Part shown: positions 1 to 9,323 of the stretch, in pieces
Layout of the letters: every line of letters starts with the position of its first letter
How positions within the stretch are numbered: position 1 is the stretch's first letter
Assembly (NCBI RefSeq): GCF_019264375.1
Contig: NZ_JAHVAI010000013.1
Location: forward strand, 1-64,000
DNA: 64,000 nucleotides
Reading direction: 5' to 3'
DNA from: Sedimentimonas flavescens
GTDB taxonomy: Bacteria > Pseudomonadota > Alphaproteobacteria > Rhodobacterales > Rhodobacteraceae
Notes under the pieces: model-generated
Seen by the model: only the letters and a program-made list of their open reading frames with translations
Database searches by the model: none
What the model was told of the DNA's origin: nothing
Translations under genes and position numbers: made by a program

Positions 1-132
1 GCCGCTTTCGCGACCCAACTCACCGCAATGGGCGATCGGCTACACGAAACGGAAACGTTCCACCGCTCGCCCATTGCCCCCGCGGCGCAACCGCGCCAAA
101 CTCAACCGCGGACTCCGGCATCAGCTGGATGA
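1..132 (+). CDS. possible 3' end of a truncated gene, function unknown
   Basis: Frame 1 is open from the window edge for 43 codons and ends at TGA 130-132. The peptide is rich in Ala, Pro, Gln and Thr towards its end (for example PAAQPRQTQPRTPASAG), like a disordered C-terminal tail. The GC content here is higher than in the next 600 bases, which fits a coding end. No domain can be recognised, and a 43-codon open frame can arise by chance in GC-rich DNA, so this is only a candidate. Confidence 0.3.
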   Translation, partial: AAFATQLTAMGDRLHETETFHRSPIAPAAQPRQTQPRTPASAG

Positions 133-790
133 ATGTCGGGGGTCACAGCAATATCTACTATATATTTATTGGAAGTAGTGGTAGTTGGCGAAGCTTAGGG
201 TACATCCATCAAGACATACCTTTAGGCCCCCTCTTAATGTTAAGATGTAGAAAACTTCCCTCGTCCCCAATCCGGCTTGGACAGGTGACACATAGGGGTT
301 GGAAGGGGAGGCTCTGCCGAATGTGGCTTCCAGACTCCTCTGACCCGATCTCCGTCAAAGCCGATATACACACACCTATGGCACCCCGTCTGGCCCCTGC
401 CTGCCCCCCTAGCTGCGTTTACAGATCTTGCGAAAAATGACGTAGGGCAGTCGCTATGGATGACCTCGAGAGGGGGCAAGCCAGTAGGGCTACTATCAGG
501 ACCCGAGCCAAGTTGACCAAATCGTAGACCAGAATACGCCTGCTTGATCCGAGCTAGTCCTTGTCGTATCCAATAAAACAAGGGCGATGGCTGCTTGTCG
601 GTGCCTGTAACGGGAGATGAACGGTAAATCCGGACAGCCTCCGGGCACCATTATTCTTCCCGAGTATAGGTTCCATTCTTGTGCATTCTGGTGGGCGTTT
701 CTTTTCCGCCGAACCTCATGAGTGACACGCAATGGTTCAGTCATGGTGTCTTGCCGCCGTGATCAGCCTGCGTCTTTGGTCCACGATCTG
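133..790. other. unassigned region, lower GC, no recognisable gene
   Basis: About 650 bases with no open frame showing the strong GC3 pattern of the neighbouring genes. The base composition is close to even, with an AT-rich patch near 150-175. Small open frames exist on both strands (for example about 80 codons on the minus strand at 496-744), but none has a recognisable motif or a convincing ribosome site. I looked for a tRNA, tmRNA or RNase P RNA core and saw none. It may be decayed mobile DNA. Confidence 0.5.
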
Positions 791-797
791 CGCAATG

Positions 798-828
798 AAA
801 AAACCACCGAGGGGAGCCCCGGTGGTTT
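798..828 (-). terminator. intrinsic terminator of nrdJ
   Basis: Read leftward, the arms AAACCACCG and CGGTGGTTT enclose a GGGGCTCCCCT loop and are followed by a run of T (A run 798-803 on the plus strand). It lies about 30 bases past the nrdJ stop codon, the expected place for rho-independent termination of that gene. Confidence 0.85.
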
Positions 829-860
829 CATGCTGTGTCATGCGTCAGTAACGCCGCCGA

Positions 861-3125
861 TCAGCCGCACTTACTGTGGCCGCAGTCGGCGCAGGTCATG
901 CAGCCTTCCACCTTGCGCATCGCGTAGGAGCCGCAGCTGGGGCAGGCGGCGCCGCGCGGGGCCTCGCCCACCACCATCGCCTCGGCCTTGGGGTCGGCCT
1001 TGAGGCCCATGCCCTCGCCCTCGATGAAGCCGATCGAGATCAGGTGGCGCTCGATCACCCCGCCGATGGCCGCGAGGATCGAGGGGATGTACTGCCCCTG
1101 AATCCAGGCGCCGCCGCGCGGGTCGAACACGGCTTTCAGCTCCTCAACGACGAAGCTCACATCGCCGCCACGGCGGAACACGGCCGAAACCATGCGGGTG
1201 AGCGCCACGGTCCAGGCATAATGCTCCATGTTCTTGGAGTTGATGAACACTTCGAACGGGCGGCGGTGGCCGGCCTGGATGATGTCATTCACGGTGATGT
1301 AGATCGCGTGCTCGGACCCCGGCCACTTGAGCTTGTAGGTCGCGCCTTCAAGCGCCGCGGGACGGTCGAGCGGTTCGGTCAGGTAGACGACCTCGGCGCC
1401 CTTGTCGGCCTCGGGCGCCTTCTCCGAGCTTTCCGACACGCTCAGCACCGAGCCGGTCACATCGTTCGGGCGGTAGGTGGTGCAGCCCTTGCAGCCCTGA
1501 TCCCAGGCCGCCATGTAGACGTCCTTGAAGGCGTCGAACGAGATATCCTCGGGGCAGTTGATCGTCTTCGAGATCGACGAGTCGATCCATTTCTGTGCGG
1601 CCGCCTGCATTTTCACATGGGCCAGCGGCGCCAGCGTCTGCGCGTTCACGAAATACTCGGGCAGCGGCTTGTCGCCAAACTTGTCGCGCCACATCTGCAC
1701 GGCGTAATCGACCACCTCTTCCTCGGTCCGCGAGCCGTCCTTTTGCAGAACCTTGCGCTTGTAGGCATAGGCGAAGACCGGCTCGATCCCCGAGGACACG
1801 TTGCCCGCGTACAGCGAGATCGTCCCCGTCGGCGCGATCGAGGTGAGCAGCGCGTTGCGGATCCCGTGCTTGCGGATCGCCGCGCGCACATCGTCATCCA
1901 TCTGCATCATATTGCCCGAGGCCAGGTATTTCTCGGCGTCGAACAGCGGGAAGGGGCCTTTTTCTTTGGCCAGATCGACCGAGGCCAGATACGACGCCCG
2001 CGCGATCAGCTTCATCCAGGCTTCGGTCTGCGCGGCGGCCTCGTCCGAACCATAGCGCAGCCCGAGCATCAGCAGCGCATCGGCCAAGCCGGTGACGCCA
2101 AGGCCGATGCGGCGCTTGTTTGCCGCCTCTTCGGCCTGCTGCGGCAGCGGGAAGCGCGAGGCGTCGACCACGTTATCCATCATCCGCACGGCAAGGCGCA
2201 CGAGATTGTCGAGCTTGGCCGGATCCATCTCGGCATTCGCCTCGAAGGGGTTGGTGACCAGCGTGGCAAGGTTGATCGAGCCAAGCAGGCAGGCGCCATA
2301 GGGCGGCAGCGGCTGCTCGCCACAGGGGTTGGTGGCCGCGATCGCCTCGACGTAGTTCAGGTTGTTCATCTGGTTGATGCGGTCGATGAAGATCACGCCC
2401 GGTTCGGCGAAATCATAGGTCGCACGCATGATCTTGTTCCACAGATCGCGCGCGGGCACCGTGTGATAGATGCGCCCGCCGAAGGTCAGATCCCACGAGC
2501 CATCGGCCTTCACAGCCTCCATGAAGGCATCGGTGACAAGGACGGAGAGGTTGAACATCCGCAGCCGGGCCGAATCCTGCTTGGCGGTGATAAACTGCTC
2601 GATGTCGGGGTGGTCGCAGCGCATCGTGGCCATCATGGCGCCACGGCGCGAGCCGGCCGACATGATGGTGCGGCACATCGCGTCCCACACATCCATGAAC
2701 GAGAGCGGCCCCGAGGCATCAGCCGCCACGCCCTTGACCGCCGCGCCGCGCGGGCGGATCGTCGAGAAGTCATAGCCGATCCCGCCGCCCTGCTGCATGG
2801 TCAGCGCAGCTTCCTTGAGCATGTCAAAGATGCCCGCCATCGAATCCGGAATCGTGCCCATGACGAAGCAGTTGAACAGCGTCACCGCGCGGCCCGTTCC
2901 GGCGCCTGCGGTGATCCGCCCGGCGGGCAGGTATTTGAAATCCTCAAGCGCGCCGTAGAACCGCTCTTCCCAAATCGCGGGGTCTTTCTCGACCTCTGCC
3001 AGGGCGCGGGCGATGCGCCGCCAGGTATCCTCCACCGTCTGATCCACGGGCGCACCGTCTGCGTCTTTCAGGCGGTATTTCATGTCCCAGATCTGTTCGG
3101 CGATAGGGGCGGCAAAACGGCTCAT
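861..3125 (-). CDS. nrdJ: adenosylcobalamin-dependent (class II) ribonucleoside-diphosphate reductase
   Basis: 754 residues. Class II ribonucleotide reductases reduce ribonucleotides to deoxyribonucleotides using a cobalamin-generated thiyl radical, with or without oxygen. Visible marks are FNCFVMG near the N-terminus (first redox cysteine), the active-site segment NPCGEQPLPPYGACLLGSINLA with its Cys and Glu, and a C-terminal cysteine-rich tail (CPSCG, CMTCADCG, CG end) like the zinc/thioredoxin-interacting tail of rhodobacterial NrdJ. I chose the ATG at 3125 (MSRFAAPIAE) because GAGG sits 8 bases upstream; an in-frame ATG at 3149 is the alternative. The gene is transcribed alone, divergent from the DUF1489 gene, and ends at a clear terminator. 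Confidence 0.95.
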   Translation of the reverse strand: MSRFAAPIAEQIWDMKYRLKDADGAPVDQTVEDTWRRIARALAEVEKDPAIWEERFYGALEDFKYLPAGRITAGAGTGRAVTLFNCFVMGTIPDSMAGIFDMLKEAALTMQQGGGIGYDFSTIRPRGAAVKGVAADASGPLSFMDVWDAMCRTIMSAGSRRGAMMATMRCDHPDIEQFITAKQDSARLRMFNLSVLVTDAFMEAVKADGSWDLTFGGRIYHTVPARDLWNKIMRATYDFAEPGVIFIDRINQMNNLNYVEAIAATNPCGEQPLPPYGACLLGSINLATLVTNPFEANAEMDPAKLDNLVRLAVRMMDNVVDASRFPLPQQAEEAANKRRIGLGVTGLADALLMLGLRYGSDEAAAQTEAWMKLIARASYLASVDLAKEKGPFPLFDAEKYLASGNMMQMDDDVRAAIRKHGIRNALLTSIAPTGTISLYAGNVSSGIEPVFAYAYKRKVLQKDGSRTEEEVVDYAVQMWRDKFGDKPLPEYFVNAQTLAPLAHVKMQAAAQKWIDSSISKTINCPEDISFDAFKDVYMAAWDQGCKGCTTYRPNDVTGSVLSVSESSEKAPEADKGAEVVYLTEPLDRPAALEGATYKLKWPGSEHAIYITVNDIIQAGHRRPFEVFINSKNMEHYAWTVALTRMVSAVFRRGGDVSFVVEELKAVFDPRGGAWIQGQYIPSILAAIGGVIERHLISIGFIEGEGMGLKADPKAEAMVVGEAPRGAACPSCGSYAMRKVEGCMTCADCGHSKCG

Positions 3126-3165
3126 CCGGTGGTCCTCTGGGTCGGTCATGGCAGGAAAAGGGCGT

Positions 3166-3179
3166 TCACCATACGGTGA
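3166..3179. promoter_or_regulatory. short inverted repeat upstream of nrdJ
   Basis: TCACC-ATAC-GGTGA is a perfect 5-bp inverted repeat 41 bases upstream of the chosen nrdJ start, in the nrdJ/DUF1489 divergent intergenic region. It does not match the NrdR box or the alphaproteobacterial LexA box as I know them. It could be an operator or chance. Confidence 0.25.
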
Positions 3180-3200
3180 GCATTTCTGCGGGTCAACGCT

Positions 3201-3228
3201 TTGACGTCACCTTGATGCCCTCTATATT
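3201..3228 (+). promoter_or_regulatory. sigma70-type promoter for the DUF1489 gene
   Basis: TTGACG (3201-3206), 16-base spacer, TATATT (3223-3228), 21 bases before the ATG at 3249. Both hexamers are close to the housekeeping consensus, which is rare in this GC-rich sequence. Confidence 0.6.
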
Positions 3229-3248
3229 GGGATGGGTTAGGGGGGCGC

Positions 3249-3671
3249 ATGGCCGATCTTGTACATCTGATCAAACTTTGCGTCGGCGCCGAGAAGGTCG
3301 AAGACCTGATCGAGTGGCAGCAGAGCCGCTATGGCGACGGCCCCGCTTGTCATGTCACGCGCATGTGGCCCAAGCGCGCCGACGAGATCCTGCGCGGCGG
3401 CTCGCTCTATTGGGTTTTCAAAGGGGTAGTGCTCGCGCGGCAACGGATCATCGGTCTCGAAGAGCGGCTCGGCGAAGACGGTATCGCGCGCTGCGCAATC
3501 ATGCTCGAGCGTGACATCGTGCGCACCGAGGCCTTGCCACGCCGCCCCTTCCAGGGCTGGCGCTACCTGAAGGCCGAGGATGCGCCGCGCGATCTGGCCA
3601 AGGGCCGCGCGCGCGAAGATGCCCTGCCGCGTGAACTACAAGCTGCGCTGGCTGAAATCGGCCTGCGATAA
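3249..3671 (+). CDS. DUF1489 family protein
   Basis: 140 residues, usual length for this alphaproteobacterial family of unknown function. The start MADLVHLIKLCVG and the conserved blocks HVTRMWPKR, GGSLYWVFKG and PFQGWRYL are typical of DUF1489. There is no signal peptide or membrane segment, so it is cytoplasmic. An AGGGGGG ribosome site precedes the ATG. It is transcribed alone from the promoter at 3201-3228, divergent from nrdJ and convergent with dnaE2. In other genomes it is often near housekeeping genes, which gives no clue to its role. Confidence 0.85.
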   Translation: MADLVHLIKLCVGAEKVEDLIEWQQSRYGDGPACHVTRMWPKRADEILRGGSLYWVFKGVVLARQRIIGLEERLGEDGIARCAIMLERDIVRTEALPRRPFQGWRYLKAEDAPRDLAKGRAREDALPRELQAALAEIGLR

Positions 3672-3682
3672 GGCCGCCCGGC

Positions 3683-3747
3683 CCTTTCAATGTGGCACAA
3701 ATATCCCGGGGGAGCCGAGGTATCGCCTCGGCGGGGGCAGCGCCCCC
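3683..3747 (-). repeat. dispersed intergenic repeat, copy 1
   Basis: Read leftward: hairpin GGGGGC..GCCCCC (3733-3747), hairpin GCCGAGG..CCTCGGC (3714-3732), then the tail CCCCCGGGATATTTG / TGCCACATTGAAAGG (3683-3712). The tail matches two other places in the window (9290-9321 and 47391-47420). It lies between the convergent ends of the DUF1489 gene and dnaE2. Confidence 0.7.
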
Positions 3748-3842
3748 TTCACCCGCGAGGTAAAGGGTACGAGGCCGGTTTTCGGGGGTATCGCGACCAT
3801 ACGGCTGCTCGGGTGCGACGCGCCGATCGGCCGCCCCAAACG

Positions 3843-6800
3843 TCAGTGAAAATCGCGGCTGGGGAACAGCCGCTTGGCCTGCTCGCGTGGGTGTCTTGCG
3901 CGGGCGGGGTAGCGCGGTGGGCGCGGGGCGTCGTCGGCCTGGGGCTGGGTGATGCCGATCACCTCATCCATCGGGTGGCCCAGTTCCGCCAGCCGATGCG
4001 ACAGATCCTCGATCTGATCGGCGATCAGATGCACGACGATCCCCTCGCGCTCCAGCCGCCCGGTCACGCGCAAGAGCCGACCGCCCATGACGACGCGGCG
4101 ATAGCGTTCATAGACCTTGGGCCAGACGACGATATTGGACACGCCGGTCTCATCCTCGAGCGTCAGGAAGATCACGCCCGAGGCCGTCCCCGGCCGCTGC
4201 CGGGTGATGACAAGCCCACAGACGGTGGTGCGCTTGAGCGGCGCCGTGGGCAGGCGGTCATGCGGCGTCAGGCCGGGGATGGCGGGGCGCAACAGCTCCA
4301 TCGGATGGGCGCGCAGTGTCAGGCGCATGGCAAGGTAATCCTCGACCACCTCCTCGCCCAGATGCATGGCGGGCAGGCTGACCGCGGGTTCGCGCAGCCC
4401 CTCGCCGTCGAGCGGGTCCGAGAACAGCGGCAGCGGCCGGGGCGCGCGGATCGCCCGCACCTGCCAAAGCGCATCGCGCCGCCCAAGCCCCATGCCGGCG
4501 AAGGCATCCGCCTCGGCCAGGCGCTCCAGTGTGGGGGGCTGGATGCCCGCCCGCAGCCAGAGGCTTTCGGGATCGAGATAGCCGTTGCCCCGCGCCGCCA
4601 CGATCCAGCCCGCATCCTCTTCGCGAAAGCCCTTGATCTGGCGAAACCCCAGCCGCAGTGCCAGCGCCCCGTCGGCGCGGCGCTCCAGCCGGTTGTCCCA
4701 GGTGCTACGGTTCACGCAGACCGGGCGCAGCTCGACCCCGTGCTCGCGCGCATCGCGCACGATCTGGGCGGGGGCGTAGAAGCCCATCGGCTGCGAGTTC
4801 AGCAGCGCGCAGGCGAAGATCGCCGGGTGATGGCATTTGAGCCAGGACGACACATAGGTCAGCATGGCGAAGGCCGCCGCGTGGCTTTCGGGAAAGCCGT
4901 AATCGGCGAAACCCTCGATCTGGGAAAAGCACTGCGCGGCGATCTCCTGGCTGTAGCCGTTGCGTAGCATCCCGTGGATGAACCGCTCGCGGTGCTGGCC
5001 GATGGTGCCCATGCGCCGGAACGAGGCCAGCGAGCGGCGCAGCTGGTCGGCCTCTTCGGCGGAATAGCCCGCGCCGACCACGGCGATCTGCATCGCCTGT
5101 TCCTGAAACAGCGGCACCCCCAATGTCTTGGCGGTCACCTGCTCCAGCGCGGGGCCGAAAGGCTCGGGGCGCTCCAGCCCCTGGCGGCGGCGGATATAGG
5201 GTTTGACCATGCCGCCCTGGATCGGGCCGGGGCGGACGATGGCCACCTCGATCACTAGGTCGTAGAAGGTCGCGGGTTTCATCCGCGGCAGGAAATTCAT
5301 CTGCGCCCGGCTTTCGACCTGAAACACCCCCACGGCATCGGCCCTTTGCAGCATCCGGTAGGTGGCCGCATCCTCTTGCGGGATCGTGTCGAGTCTATGG
5401 TCCACGCCCTCATGCGCGCGCAGCAGGTCAAGCGACTTGCGAATGCAGCTGAGCATCCCGAGCGAGAGGATATCGACCTTGAGAATGCCAAGCGCATCGA
5501 TGTCGTCCTTGTCCCATTCGATGACGGTGCGACCCTCCATCGCGGCATTCTCGATCGGGCACAGTTCATCAAGCCTGCCACGGGTGATGATGAAGCCCCC
5601 GACATGCTGGCTGAGATGGCGGGGAAAGCCGATGACCTCGCTGATCAGGCGGATGGTCTGGGCAAGGCGCCGGTCGCGCGGGTCCAGCCCCAGCTCGCGG
5701 ATCCGCTCGGGGTCGGCGCCGCCGTTCGACATGCCCCAGATCTGGCCCGACAGCGCGGCGGTCACATCGAGGCTGAGCCCCATGACCTTGCCCACCTCGC
5801 GAATCGCCGCGCGCGAGCGGAAATGGATCACGGTGGCGCAAAGCCCCGCCCGGTGGCGCCCGTATTTCTCATAGATCCACTGGATCACCTCTTCGCGGCG
5901 CTCATGCTCGAAATCGACGTCGATATCGGGCGGCTCGCCGCGATGGCGCGAGATGAAGCGCTCGAACACCATGCCGATCATGTCGGGCGAGACATCGGTG
6001 ATGCCGAGCAGGTAGCACAGGATCGAATTGGCGGCCGAGCCGCGCCCCTGGCACAGGATGCCGCGCGCACGGGCCTCGGAGACGATGTCATGCACGGTCA
6101 GGAAATAGGCGGCGTAGCCCAGCTCTCCCACCAGACCCAGTTCCTTGGCCATCAGGGTCTGGACGCGCTCGGAGGGGCCGTCGGGATAGCGGCGACGCAG
6201 CCCCTCTTGCGCCAGCCGGATCAGCCGCGCCTGCGGGGTTTCGCCATCCGCGATCTCATCGGGGTATTCGTAGCTGAGTTCGGACAGATCGAAGCTGCAC
6301 CGTGCGGCGATTTCCAGCGTGCGCCGGACGGCGGCGGGGTGGTTGCGATAAAGCCGCGCCATGTCGGACAGCCCCTTCAGGCGGCGCTCGGCATTGGGCA
6401 GGGCGCGGGTGCCGATAGCGTCGATGGTGATACCCTCGCGCAGGCAGGTCAGCACATCGGCCAGCTGGCGCCGCGCGGCGCGATGCATCAGCACGTCGCC
6501 CACAGCCACCATCGGTGCCGAGGCTCGCAGCGCCAGCGCCGCGCAGGCATCGAACCAGGCCTGATCCGAGCCGTCATAGCGCGGCGCGGCCCCCAGGAAG
6601 ACATGGCCGGGATAGCGTCGGCCCAAAAGCCGGAGTGGGGCGCGGGCCGCGTTCAGATCAGGTGGCGGCAGAGCGATCAGGATCATCCCCAGACATCCCT
6701 CGGCCAGATCGGCCAGATCGAGGTGGCATTCGGCCTTTTCGGCGCGGCGCTTGCCCAGTGTCAGCAGCCGGGACAGCCGGTGATAGGCGTCGCGGTCGGT

Positions 6801-7148
6801 GGGCAGCGCGATCCACTCGACCGGGCAGTCGCGCAGCACAAGCCGCGCGCCGACGATCAGCCGGGGCAGGCGCACGTCCTCGGGGCAGGGCAGATCCTGC
6901 GGCTGCCCCACCTCCTGGCGCGAGCAGGGGTCGATCCGGTGGGTCGAGCGGATACGCAGCGCCGCCCGTTCTTTCTCCAGCGCCCGCAACGCGCTATAGG
7001 CCCGCACCACCCCCGCCAGCGAGTTGCGGTCGGTGATGGCGATCGCCTCAAGCCCCAGTTCGGCGGCGCGCAGCACCAGTTCCTCGGGGTGCGAGGCCCC
7101 GGTCAGGAAGGTGAAATTCGAGGTGACGCAAAGCTCGGCGTAGCTCAT
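3843..7148 (-). CDS. dnaE2: error-prone DNA polymerase, DnaE2/ImuC
   Basis: 1101 residues, C-family DNA polymerase used for translesion synthesis after DNA damage, working with ImuA and ImuB. Start MSYAELCVTSNFTFLTGAS opens the PHP domain; the polymerase palm carries the aspartate motif PDIDVDFEHERR at about residue 405; a helix-hairpin-helix region and an OB-fold (TASGVIFLTLEDETG) follow near the C-terminus. The N-terminal extension present in an earlier in-frame start (7202) would overlap imuB more and lacks family support. The ATG overlaps the imuB stop (ATGA, 7145-7148), showing translational coupling. Confidence 0.95.
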   Translation of the reverse strand: MSYAELCVTSNFTFLTGASHPEELVLRAAELGLEAIAITDRNSLAGVVRAYSALRALEKERAALRIRSTHRIDPCSRQEVGQPQDLPCPEDVRLPRLIVGARLVLRDCPVEWIALPTDRDAYHRLSRLLTLGKRRAEKAECHLDLADLAEGCLGMILIALPPPDLNAARAPLRLLGRRYPGHVFLGAAPRYDGSDQAWFDACAALALRASAPMVAVGDVLMHRAARRQLADVLTCLREGITIDAIGTRALPNAERRLKGLSDMARLYRNHPAAVRRTLEIAARCSFDLSELSYEYPDEIADGETPQARLIRLAQEGLRRRYPDGPSERVQTLMAKELGLVGELGYAAYFLTVHDIVSEARARGILCQGRGSAANSILCYLLGITDVSPDMIGMVFERFISRHRGEPPDIDVDFEHERREEVIQWIYEKYGRHRAGLCATVIHFRSRAAIREVGKVMGLSLDVTAALSGQIWGMSNGGADPERIRELGLDPRDRRLAQTIRLISEVIGFPRHLSQHVGGFIITRGRLDELCPIENAAMEGRTVIEWDKDDIDALGILKVDILSLGMLSCIRKSLDLLRAHEGVDHRLDTIPQEDAATYRMLQRADAVGVFQVESRAQMNFLPRMKPATFYDLVIEVAIVRPGPIQGGMVKPYIRRRQGLERPEPFGPALEQVTAKTLGVPLFQEQAMQIAVVGAGYSAEEADQLRRSLASFRRMGTIGQHRERFIHGMLRNGYSQEIAAQCFSQIEGFADYGFPESHAAAFAMLTYVSSWLKCHHPAIFACALLNSQPMGFYAPAQIVRDAREHGVELRPVCVNRSTWDNRLERRADGALALRLGFRQIKGFREEDAGWIVAARGNGYLDPESLWLRAGIQPPTLERLAEADAFAGMGLGRRDALWQVRAIRAPRPLPLFSDPLDGEGLREPAVSLPAMHLGEEVVEDYLAMRLTLRAHPMELLRPAIPGLTPHDRLPTAPLKRTTVCGLVITRQRPGTASGVIFLTLEDETGVSNIVVWPKVYERYRRVVMGGRLLRVTGRLEREGIVVHLIADQIEDLSHRLAELGHPMDEVIGITQPQADDAPRPPRYPARARHPREQAKRLFPSRDFH

Positions 7149-8626
7149 GCGAATTCCCCCTGCACGAACCAGCCGGGGTCTTGCGGCGTGTAGAACAGCC
7201 ACAGGCGGCGGCCCTGCCGGGTCTCGACCCGCCAGTAATCGCGCATGCCCGAGCGCCAGTTGTCGTCCTCAAGCCACCATTCCGGGGCGATGCGTTCCGG
7301 CCCGGTGGCGCGTGCGGTGGCGAATGACATGCGGCGCCAGCGGAACCGCTCGGGCGGCTGCGGGCCCGAGCCTGCGATGGCCTCGGGCGGGAACAGGCGC
7401 AGCGGGCGGGGGCGGGGGCTGCACCAGCCGCCCTCGGGGGTGCTGTAGGCCGCCGGGGCGATCAGGAAGCTGCGCTCGGGGATGTGGCTGTCGGCGGGCA
7501 GGTATCGTTGCACGTTCTCAAGCCCGATGCGGGTGCCGATGCGGGTGATCAGGTCGGCCAGCCGGTCGGGGGCACCCCGCGCCTGTATCGCGCCGATCTG
7601 TTCGACGGGCAGCGGCTCGACAAGCGTTGCCTCCAGCCGGATCTGGTCGATGCCGAAACCCGCGTCCACCTCGGCCACGCCGCGTTCGAACAGCGGCAGG
7701 ATGCGCACGGCATCGCGCATTGCCGCGGCCAGGCGCAGTTCGACCTGCTGGCTGCCCTGATCGACGCGGCGCAGGGTCAGCTCCAGCCGGCGTGCGCCCA
7801 CCCCCTGCGCCTTGAGCCGGGCGCAGAGCGGCTCAAGCAGCCGGGCGGTCGCGGCCATCACGTCCGACACAAGGCCGATTGGGTCGGGGAAGGTCAGGCG
7901 CAGGCCGAAATGCGGCGGGTCGGCCTCGGGCGAGATCGCCTCGGCCACATCGCCCAGGGCCTGATCGAGCCGCGCCAGAAGCGCCGGGCCGAAGCGGCGC
8001 GCAAGGGGCGCGCGCGGGGTGGTGCACAGATCCGCGACGGTGCGCAGGCCAAGCCGTTGCAGGCCGGTGCAGATCGCCTCGTCCAGCCGCAGCGCCGCGA
8101 CCGGCAGCGGGGCGAGCGCGCGCCGCGTCTGGCCCACCGGGGCGATGCCCGTGCCGAAATGCGCCAGCGCCCAGGCCGCGCCGCGCGTATCGGCCAGCCC
8201 CAGCCGCAGCTCCAGCCCGGCCCGCGCGAGGCGCGCCCGCATGTCCTCCAGCATGGCCTCTTCGCCACCCCACAGATGGGTCGATCCGGTCACGTCCAGC
8301 ACCAGCCCGTCCGCCCCCTCGCGCCCGACCCAGGGGCAATAGCGCTGCGCCCAACGCCCCAGTGCCAGCAGGAAGCGCGCATCGCGCCCGGGCTCGGCGG
8401 GGCGGCTGACCAGATCGGGGCAGAAGGCGCGGGCGTCGGCCAGACTCATGGCGCGGTGCAGGCCCAGGGCCTCGGCGCGGGCGTTGAGGCAGTGGATACG
8501 CTCGGTATTGCTTTGCCGAAGCGTCAGCGCAAAGGGCGCCTCAATCGGGCGTGTCCGCAGAACCCGGTCGGAGGCCAACCGGGGAAACCACATGCAAACG
8601 ACGCGTTTCCCGATTCCATCGAACAT
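7145..8626 (-). CDS. imuB: ImuB, Y-family polymerase-like protein of the mutagenesis cassette
   Basis: 493 residues. ImuB is a catalytically dead DinB-like protein that brings ImuA and DnaE2 to the beta clamp. Visible are the N-terminal block VVCMWFPRLASDR, RAEALGLHRAMSLADARAFCPDL, and the palm-like stretch LVLDVTGSTHLWGGEEAM where Y-family enzymes hold acidic residues, followed by a basic C-terminal part. I chose ATG 8626 (MFDGIGKRVV) over a TTG at 8638 and a later ATG at 8593. It overlaps the imuA 3' end by about 85 bases and is coupled to dnaE2 downstream. Confidence 0.9.
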   Translation of the reverse strand: MFDGIGKRVVCMWFPRLASDRVLRTRPIEAPFALTLRQSNTERIHCLNARAEALGLHRAMSLADARAFCPDLVSRPAEPGRDARFLLALGRWAQRYCPWVGREGADGLVLDVTGSTHLWGGEEAMLEDMRARLARAGLELRLGLADTRGAAWALAHFGTGIAPVGQTRRALAPLPVAALRLDEAICTGLQRLGLRTVADLCTTPRAPLARRFGPALLARLDQALGDVAEAISPEADPPHFGLRLTFPDPIGLVSDVMAATARLLEPLCARLKAQGVGARRLELTLRRVDQGSQQVELRLAAAMRDAVRILPLFERGVAEVDAGFGIDQIRLEATLVEPLPVEQIGAIQARGAPDRLADLITRIGTRIGLENVQRYLPADSHIPERSFLIAPAAYSTPEGGWCSPRPRPLRLFPPEAIAGSGPQPPERFRWRRMSFATARATGPERIAPEWWLEDDNWRSGMRDYWRVETRQGRRLWLFYTPQDPGWFVQGEFA

Positions 8627-9128
8627 GCCAGGCCCCAAGTGTTCCCGCTTTGTTCTTAATAATTTCCCACCGCATCAGAGTCGAGTCTTCGTCTTGCGGA
8701 TCGAAGACCGGCGCGGCGTGCCAGCGCGTTTCCGCCGCGTTCGAGCCCATGCCTTCGGGGATCAGGCAAAGCCCGGTCGCGCCCCCCGCCTGCGCCGCCA
8801 GTTGCAGCCGCCGTCCCTCGCGCAGGTTCAGCGGGCGGGTGACCTCGATCACGACAAAGGGCAGCGCGCCATCCTTGAGCGCCTCTTCGGCCACGGCAAG
8901 GCTGTCGGTCTGGCTTCCCGTGCGGGTCAGCAAAAGATCCGACGGGTTCATGAAGGACAGAAAGCCCGCCGGGTGCAGGTTGTCCGCCTGCCAGGCCTCG
9001 TGCACCCAAAGCACGGGCGTGCCTGTCATGACCGCAGCAATCGCGGCAAAGCCCGTGGCGGCGGGGCCACAGGCCTCATGCACGCGGCCGGCGCGCAGGG
9101 GAAAGGAGGGAAGCGGGTGAAACGACAT
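8541..9128 (-). CDS. imuA: ImuA, RecA-like protein of the mutagenesis cassette
   Basis: 195 residues. ImuA is a RecA-fold relative needed, with ImuB and DnaE2, for damage-induced mutagenesis. The core WVHEAWQADNLHPAGF and TGSQTDSLAVAEEALKDG resembles the RecA-like fold; no intact Walker A is visible, as is common in short ImuA versions. First gene of the imuA-imuB-dnaE2 operon. I looked upstream for the rhodobacterial LexA box (GTTC-N7-GTTC or its complement) and did not find a clear one. A weak AGGA ribosome site precedes the ATG. Confidence 0.8.
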   Translation of the reverse strand: MSFHPLPSFPLRAGRVHEACGPAATGFAAIAAVMTGTPVLWVHEAWQADNLHPAGFLSFMNPSDLLLTRTGSQTDSLAVAEEALKDGALPFVVIEVTRPLNLREGRRLQLAAQAGGATGLCLIPEGMGSNAAETRWHAAPVFDPQDEDSTLMRWEIIKNKAGTLGAWHVRWNRETRRLHVVSPVGLRPGSADTPD

Positions 9129-9267
9129 TCCTGAAATCTACCGTAATGCCGTGTCATTTCAAATGACCCTCACCGCGGACCCGAACGGATGTGCTTTCGC
9201 CGCCGAAGCGACCACTTGCTTTCGGACGTTCGCCGGGTGCGCCGAGGGGGGCGCTCTATTCCGCAGG

Positions 9268-9321
9268 CTGGGGGTTTCACACCCCCAGACCCCCGTGGGA
9301 TATTTGCGCCACGTTGAACGG
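9268..9321 (+). repeat. dispersed intergenic repeat, copy 2
   Basis: Hairpin CTGGGGG..CCCCCAG (9268-9288) followed by the tail CCCCCGTGGGATATTTGC / GCCACGTTGAACGG (9290-9321). It ends three bases before the stop codon of the SseB-like gene, on the opposite strand, and fills most of the space between that gene and imuA. Confidence 0.7.
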
Positions 9322-9323
9322 GG

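Noticed and set aside
876..3179. 767-codon open frame antisense to nrdJ
   Set aside because: It mirrors the nrdJ codon pattern, has low-complexity Arg/His/Gly content and no domain; nrdJ is certain.
9129..9267. LexA box upstream of imuA
   Set aside because: I looked for GTTC-N7-GTTC and its complement and found no match, so SOS control is left unclaimed.
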